A DNA stretch of 64,000 nucleotides, from NCBI GenBank assembly GCA_964502175.1, contig CAZCVE010000012.1, positions 1 to 64,000 of the forward strand, written 5' to 3'. The notes beneath the pieces were generated by a model. The model was given only the letters and a program-made list of their open reading frames with translations. It was not told the origin of the DNA and did no database searches. Position numbers and translations under genes: made by a program. The DNA comes from JAFLCL01 sp964502175. Lineage in GTDB: Bacteria > Myxococcota_A > Polyangia > Polyangiales > Sandaracinaceae. Shown in pieces: positions 61,767-64,000 of this stretch (the stretch's first letter is position 1; every line of letters begins with the position of its first letter).

Positions 61767-62876
61767 TCAGCGGTACGTGAACCGCAGCTCGTAGTCGCAG
61801 AGCTGGTAGACGTCGCCCTCTTCGATGCGGCGACCGTCCACGCGGCGACCCTGGTACTCGACGCCGTTCGTCGAACCGAGGTCCTTCATGTAGTAGTTGC
61901 CGTTCTGGTAGATGATCGCGGCGTGACGGCGCGAGATGTTGCCGTCTTTGATGGGCAGATCCGCGGTCTTCGCGCCGCGACCGATGATGAACTCTTCCTT
62001 GTTCACCGGGTACCGCTGGCCGTTGAAGATCACGTAGAGCATCTGCGCGGGTTGGATGAACCCGCCACCGCTCCCACCACCACCGGGCAACGGCGGCGGT
62101 CCTCCCGATCCCTGTCCTTGCGCGTTGGGTCCCGTGGCGGGACGGCTCGGCGGAGGCGGCGGGTACGACGACGGTGCCGCAGTGGCCGGCGCGCGCGCGG
62201 GGGGCGCCGGATAGCCAGCGGCCTGCGGGGCCGGATAGCCCTGCGCGGCAGGAGGCGCCGGATAGCCAGGCGTGGACTGCGACGGCGTGTAGCCGCCGTA
62301 GCCTTGCTGCCCGCCCTGCTGGCCGCCCTGGCCATAGCCCTGCTGCGGCTGACCGCCGTAGCCCTGCTGCTGCGGCTGCCCCTGGCCGTAGCCCTGCTGA
62401 GGCTGACCGCCGTAGCCTTGCTGAGGTTGTCCGTAGCCTTGCTGCGGCTGGCCGTAGCCGGCCTGAGGCTGTCCATAGCCAGCCTGCTGCGGAGCCTGCG
62501 CGCCGTACGCGGGCGGCGCCGGGTAGCCCTGTCCCGAGCCACCCGTCGAGCTGCGCGTCGGAGGCGCGGGGTAACCGGGCGTCGACGGAGCGCCGCCACC
62601 GTACGAGGCGCGCGGAGGCGGCGGCGCGGAGGCGATCTGCGGCCCTCCTGCTACCGCGGGCGCACCCGACGGCGACGCCATGCCCGCTCCCGGCGTGCCC
62701 GCCGTGGACGGCTCACCGCGCGCGCCGTAGTTCCGCGAGCGCGCGTACTGACGCATCGCTTCGTTGATCAGGTAGTCGACCGAGCACTCGAGCTCGCCGC
62801 TCATCTGCTCGAAGATCTCCCAGAGATAGTCCCGACACTGGAACTGCCTCAGGGTCTTCTTGTTCTGGTCGTTCAT
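61767..62876 (-). CDS. FHA protein with ribbon-helix-helix-like N-terminus and prion-like linker
   Basis: A 369-residue cytoplasmic protein; GAGGGAG precedes the ATG. Residues 8-50 (LRQFQCRDYLWEIFEQMS, SVDYLINEAMRQYARSRNY) look like a ribbon-helix-helix or similar dimerisation motif. Residues 55-275 are low complexity, including about ten GYGQPQQ-type units rich in Gly, Tyr and Gln, then PAPP segments. The C-terminal FHA domain (about 280-369) has FIIGRG, NISRRHA and DLGSTNG, so it should bind phosphothreonine. With two transmembrane kinases in the window, it is a plausible effector of kinase signalling. The linker composition is that of prion-like, condensate-forming proteins. Confidence 0.85.
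   Translation of the reverse strand: MNDQNKKTLRQFQCRDYLWEIFEQMSGELECSVDYLINEAMRQYARSRNYGARGEPSTAGTPGAGMASPSGAPAVAGGPQIASAPPPPRASYGGGAPSTPGYPAPPTRSSTGGSGQGYPAPPAYGAQAPQQAGYGQPQAGYGQPQQGYGQPQQGYGGQPQQGYGQGQPQQQGYGGQPQQGYGQGGQQGGQQGYGGYTPSQSTPGYPAPPAAQGYPAPQAAGYPAPPARAPATAAPSSYPPPPPSRPATGPNAQGQGSGGPPPLPGGGGSGGGFIQPAQMLYVIFNGQRYPVNKEEFIIGRGAKTADLPIKDGNISRRHAAIIYQNGNYYMKDLGSTNGVEYQGRRVDGRRIEEGDVYQLCDYELRFTYR
62290..62500 (-). repeat. In-gene repeats encoding GYGQPQQ units
   Basis: Degenerate 21-24 bp units built on CCGTAGCCCTGCTG recur about ten times and encode Gly-Tyr-Gly-Gln-Pro-Gln-Gln in the FHA protein linker. They are prone to in-frame expansion. Confidence 0.85.
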
Positions 62877-62938
62877 CTCGACTCCCTCAGCCCGCTCGTC
62901 GGTCGTTCCGCTTGATGTCGCTGCTCACTGGTGCCCGC

Positions 62939-64000
62939 TCACGGGGCAGCAGGCGCGGCCGGTGCTGCCGTCGCTGCTGCTGCAGGTGCTCCCGCCGCTG
63001 CAGGTGAGGCAGCGGCGGCAGGGGTGCTCACTCGCTCACGGATCGCGGAGATGGCTCCCGTCGCGATCGCGCCGATCGTTCCGTGCTCGTTCCAGTGCTC
63101 GCCCACCGTCGCCACCGTGGACGTGGTGAGCGGCGACAGGACGGCCAGGTCAGCCTCGGTGCCGACGCGCTCGAAGTAGTAGAGCGCCAGCGCCTGCTCG
63201 AACCAGAACGTCGAGGTGAGCCGCGCGCGCATGAGATCCGTCGGCGCAGGACGCACCTGCGCGAGACGCTCCGCGTAGCCGTGCAGCTCTTCGCGCGCGT
63301 ACTGCTCGCCGGTCCCGCGAGGAAGTCGCGTGAGCCACTGCCCGACGATCTCGGCGCCGCCGAGCGAGAGCAGGAGAGTGCCCACGCGCCAGCGCGCGCG
63401 CCACGCCGTGGGGGAAGCGGCCGCCAGCTGCGTCGCGATCGGCCACAGCTGCGGGAGCACCGAGCGATCGTGAGAGTCGGCGATGCGATCGAACGCGTAG
63501 TCACGAACGCGATCGGGCTGCGTCGCGTCGAGCGCGAGCGCGAGCAGCGCCGTGGTCTGACCCGGCTGCACGTGACCCTCGAGCGCCTGGAGCGCGGTCA
63601 CGCGCCGCGTCTCGAGCTCCGGCGTGGTGCTCGGCTGCTGCGCGACCACGAGGAGGCGCGCCGCGACGGGCGGCTGATCGCCGAGGTGGTGCATCGCGGG
63701 CAGCGCGCCCAGCGTGATGAACTGCTCGCGGTTGAACGCGACGCCGCGCGCGACCATCTCGTCGGTCAGCGTGCGCGGCGGATCCGACGCCGCGGCCTGC
63801 GTGCGGAGGCGCTCGCCGAGCCACGTGCCGAACTCGGCGGTCTCCATCTCGGTCTCGATCTCGACGATGCGCGCGCCCGCGCGCTGCTTGGTCGCCTCGT
63901 CACCGAGCTGCGAGATGAGCTCGCAGATCTTGGTGAGCGCCTGCTGCGGCAAGCGCGCGTTCATCGCCTCGACGAGGCGAGACGCGGCCGGCGCGCCGAG
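62939..64000 (-). CDS. Helical-repeat protein with Ala/Pro tail, partial at window edge
   Basis: The frame is open from the window edge (64000) through an ATG at 63964, and 12 further codons upstream of it read as coding, so the start is probably outside. At least 341 residues are visible. They are helical, with repeated HEAT/TPR-like patterns (RVTALQALEGHVQPGQTTALLALALD, VRDYAFDRIADS) and end in an Ala/Pro low-complexity tail. No family is recognised. It lies 62 bp upstream of the FHA gene in the same orientation, so the two are probably co-transcribed. Confidence 0.6.
   Translation of the reverse strand, partial: LGAPAASRLVEAMNARLPQQALTKICELISQLGDEATKQRAGARIVEIETEMETAEFGTWLGERLRTQAAASDPPRTLTDEMVARGVAFNREQFITLGALPAMHHLGDQPPVAARLLVVAQQPSTTPELETRRVTALQALEGHVQPGQTTALLALALDATQPDRVRDYAFDRIADSHDRSVLPQLWPIATQLAAASPTAWRARWRVGTLLLSLGGAEIVGQWLTRLPRGTGEQYAREELHGYAERLAQVRPAPTDLMRARLTSTFWFEQALALYYFERVGTEADLAVLSPLTTSTVATVGEHWNEHGTIGAIATGAISAIRERVSTPAAAASPAAAGAPAAAATAAPAAPAAP

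Overview
The window comes from a very GC-rich, gene-dense bacterial chromosome and looks like a member of the Myxococcota, probably a Polyangiales/Sandaracinaceae-type organism. This is inference from content: Hanks-type Ser/Thr kinases, PEGA and FHA proteins, FGE/SUMF1-fold lipoproteins, a MYXO-CTERM surface protein, many lipoproteins with Asp/Ala-rich linkers after the lipobox, and very high GC at third codon positions. There is one tRNA (Gln-TTG). I saw no rRNA, CRISPR array, phage or transposase.

Layout. 0-4 kb is accessory and rearranged: a small DpnII/MboI-type nuclease domain coupled to a PLP dehydratase, a 353-bp gap with 21-bp tandem repeats and a second copy of the dehydratase 3' end, then two head-to-head genes (a vWA lipoprotein and a FIST sensor protein) that both lack their N-termini and meet at a 12-bp palindrome. 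4-7.8 kb holds two tandem secreted paralogues ending in a CFI-box. 7.9-12.2 kb is a compact operon: lipoprotein, small membrane protein, ferritin-like diiron protein, COG1964/Tes-like radical SAM enzyme and a fatty acid hydroxylase-type enzyme. It reads as a possible lipid-modification cluster. 12.3-18.5 kb has tRNA-Gln, membrane proteins, MntP, a coiled-coil kinase and its coupled secreted partner. 18.5-23 kb has an acyltransferase bracketed by copies of the tlyA 3' end, then tlyA, a THUMP methyltransferase and a phosphoesterase. 23-31.5 kb has a universal stress protein, purL and three large lipoproteins, two of them haem-binding.

31.6-40.3 kb carries a Uma2 nuclease-fold protein, a UbiA prenyltransferase, a GAF histidine kinase, phoH coupled to a GAF-HD-GYP phosphodiesterase, and an unusual fusion of a YhfC-type intramembrane peptidase with an ABC ATPase, coupled to its permease. 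40.3-48.2 kb has a MYXO-CTERM protein, an anchored alpha/beta hydrolase with an MMPL exporter, a CHAD-CYTH protein and YceI. 48.2-54.9 kb is a five-gene, overlap-coupled operon: Ser/Thr kinase, PEGA protein, two pseudo-FGE lipoproteins and a gluzincin metallopeptidase lipoprotein. 55-64 kb holds DUF1232, DUF4132 and DUF2254-like proteins, a flavin amine oxidase, and an FHA protein with a prion-like linker next to a partial helical-repeat gene.

The best candidates for undescribed systems are the radical SAM/diiron cluster, the kinase-PEGA-pseudoFGE-peptidase operon, and the peptidase-ABC fusion. All functional statements rest on motifs read by eye; no database search was possible.
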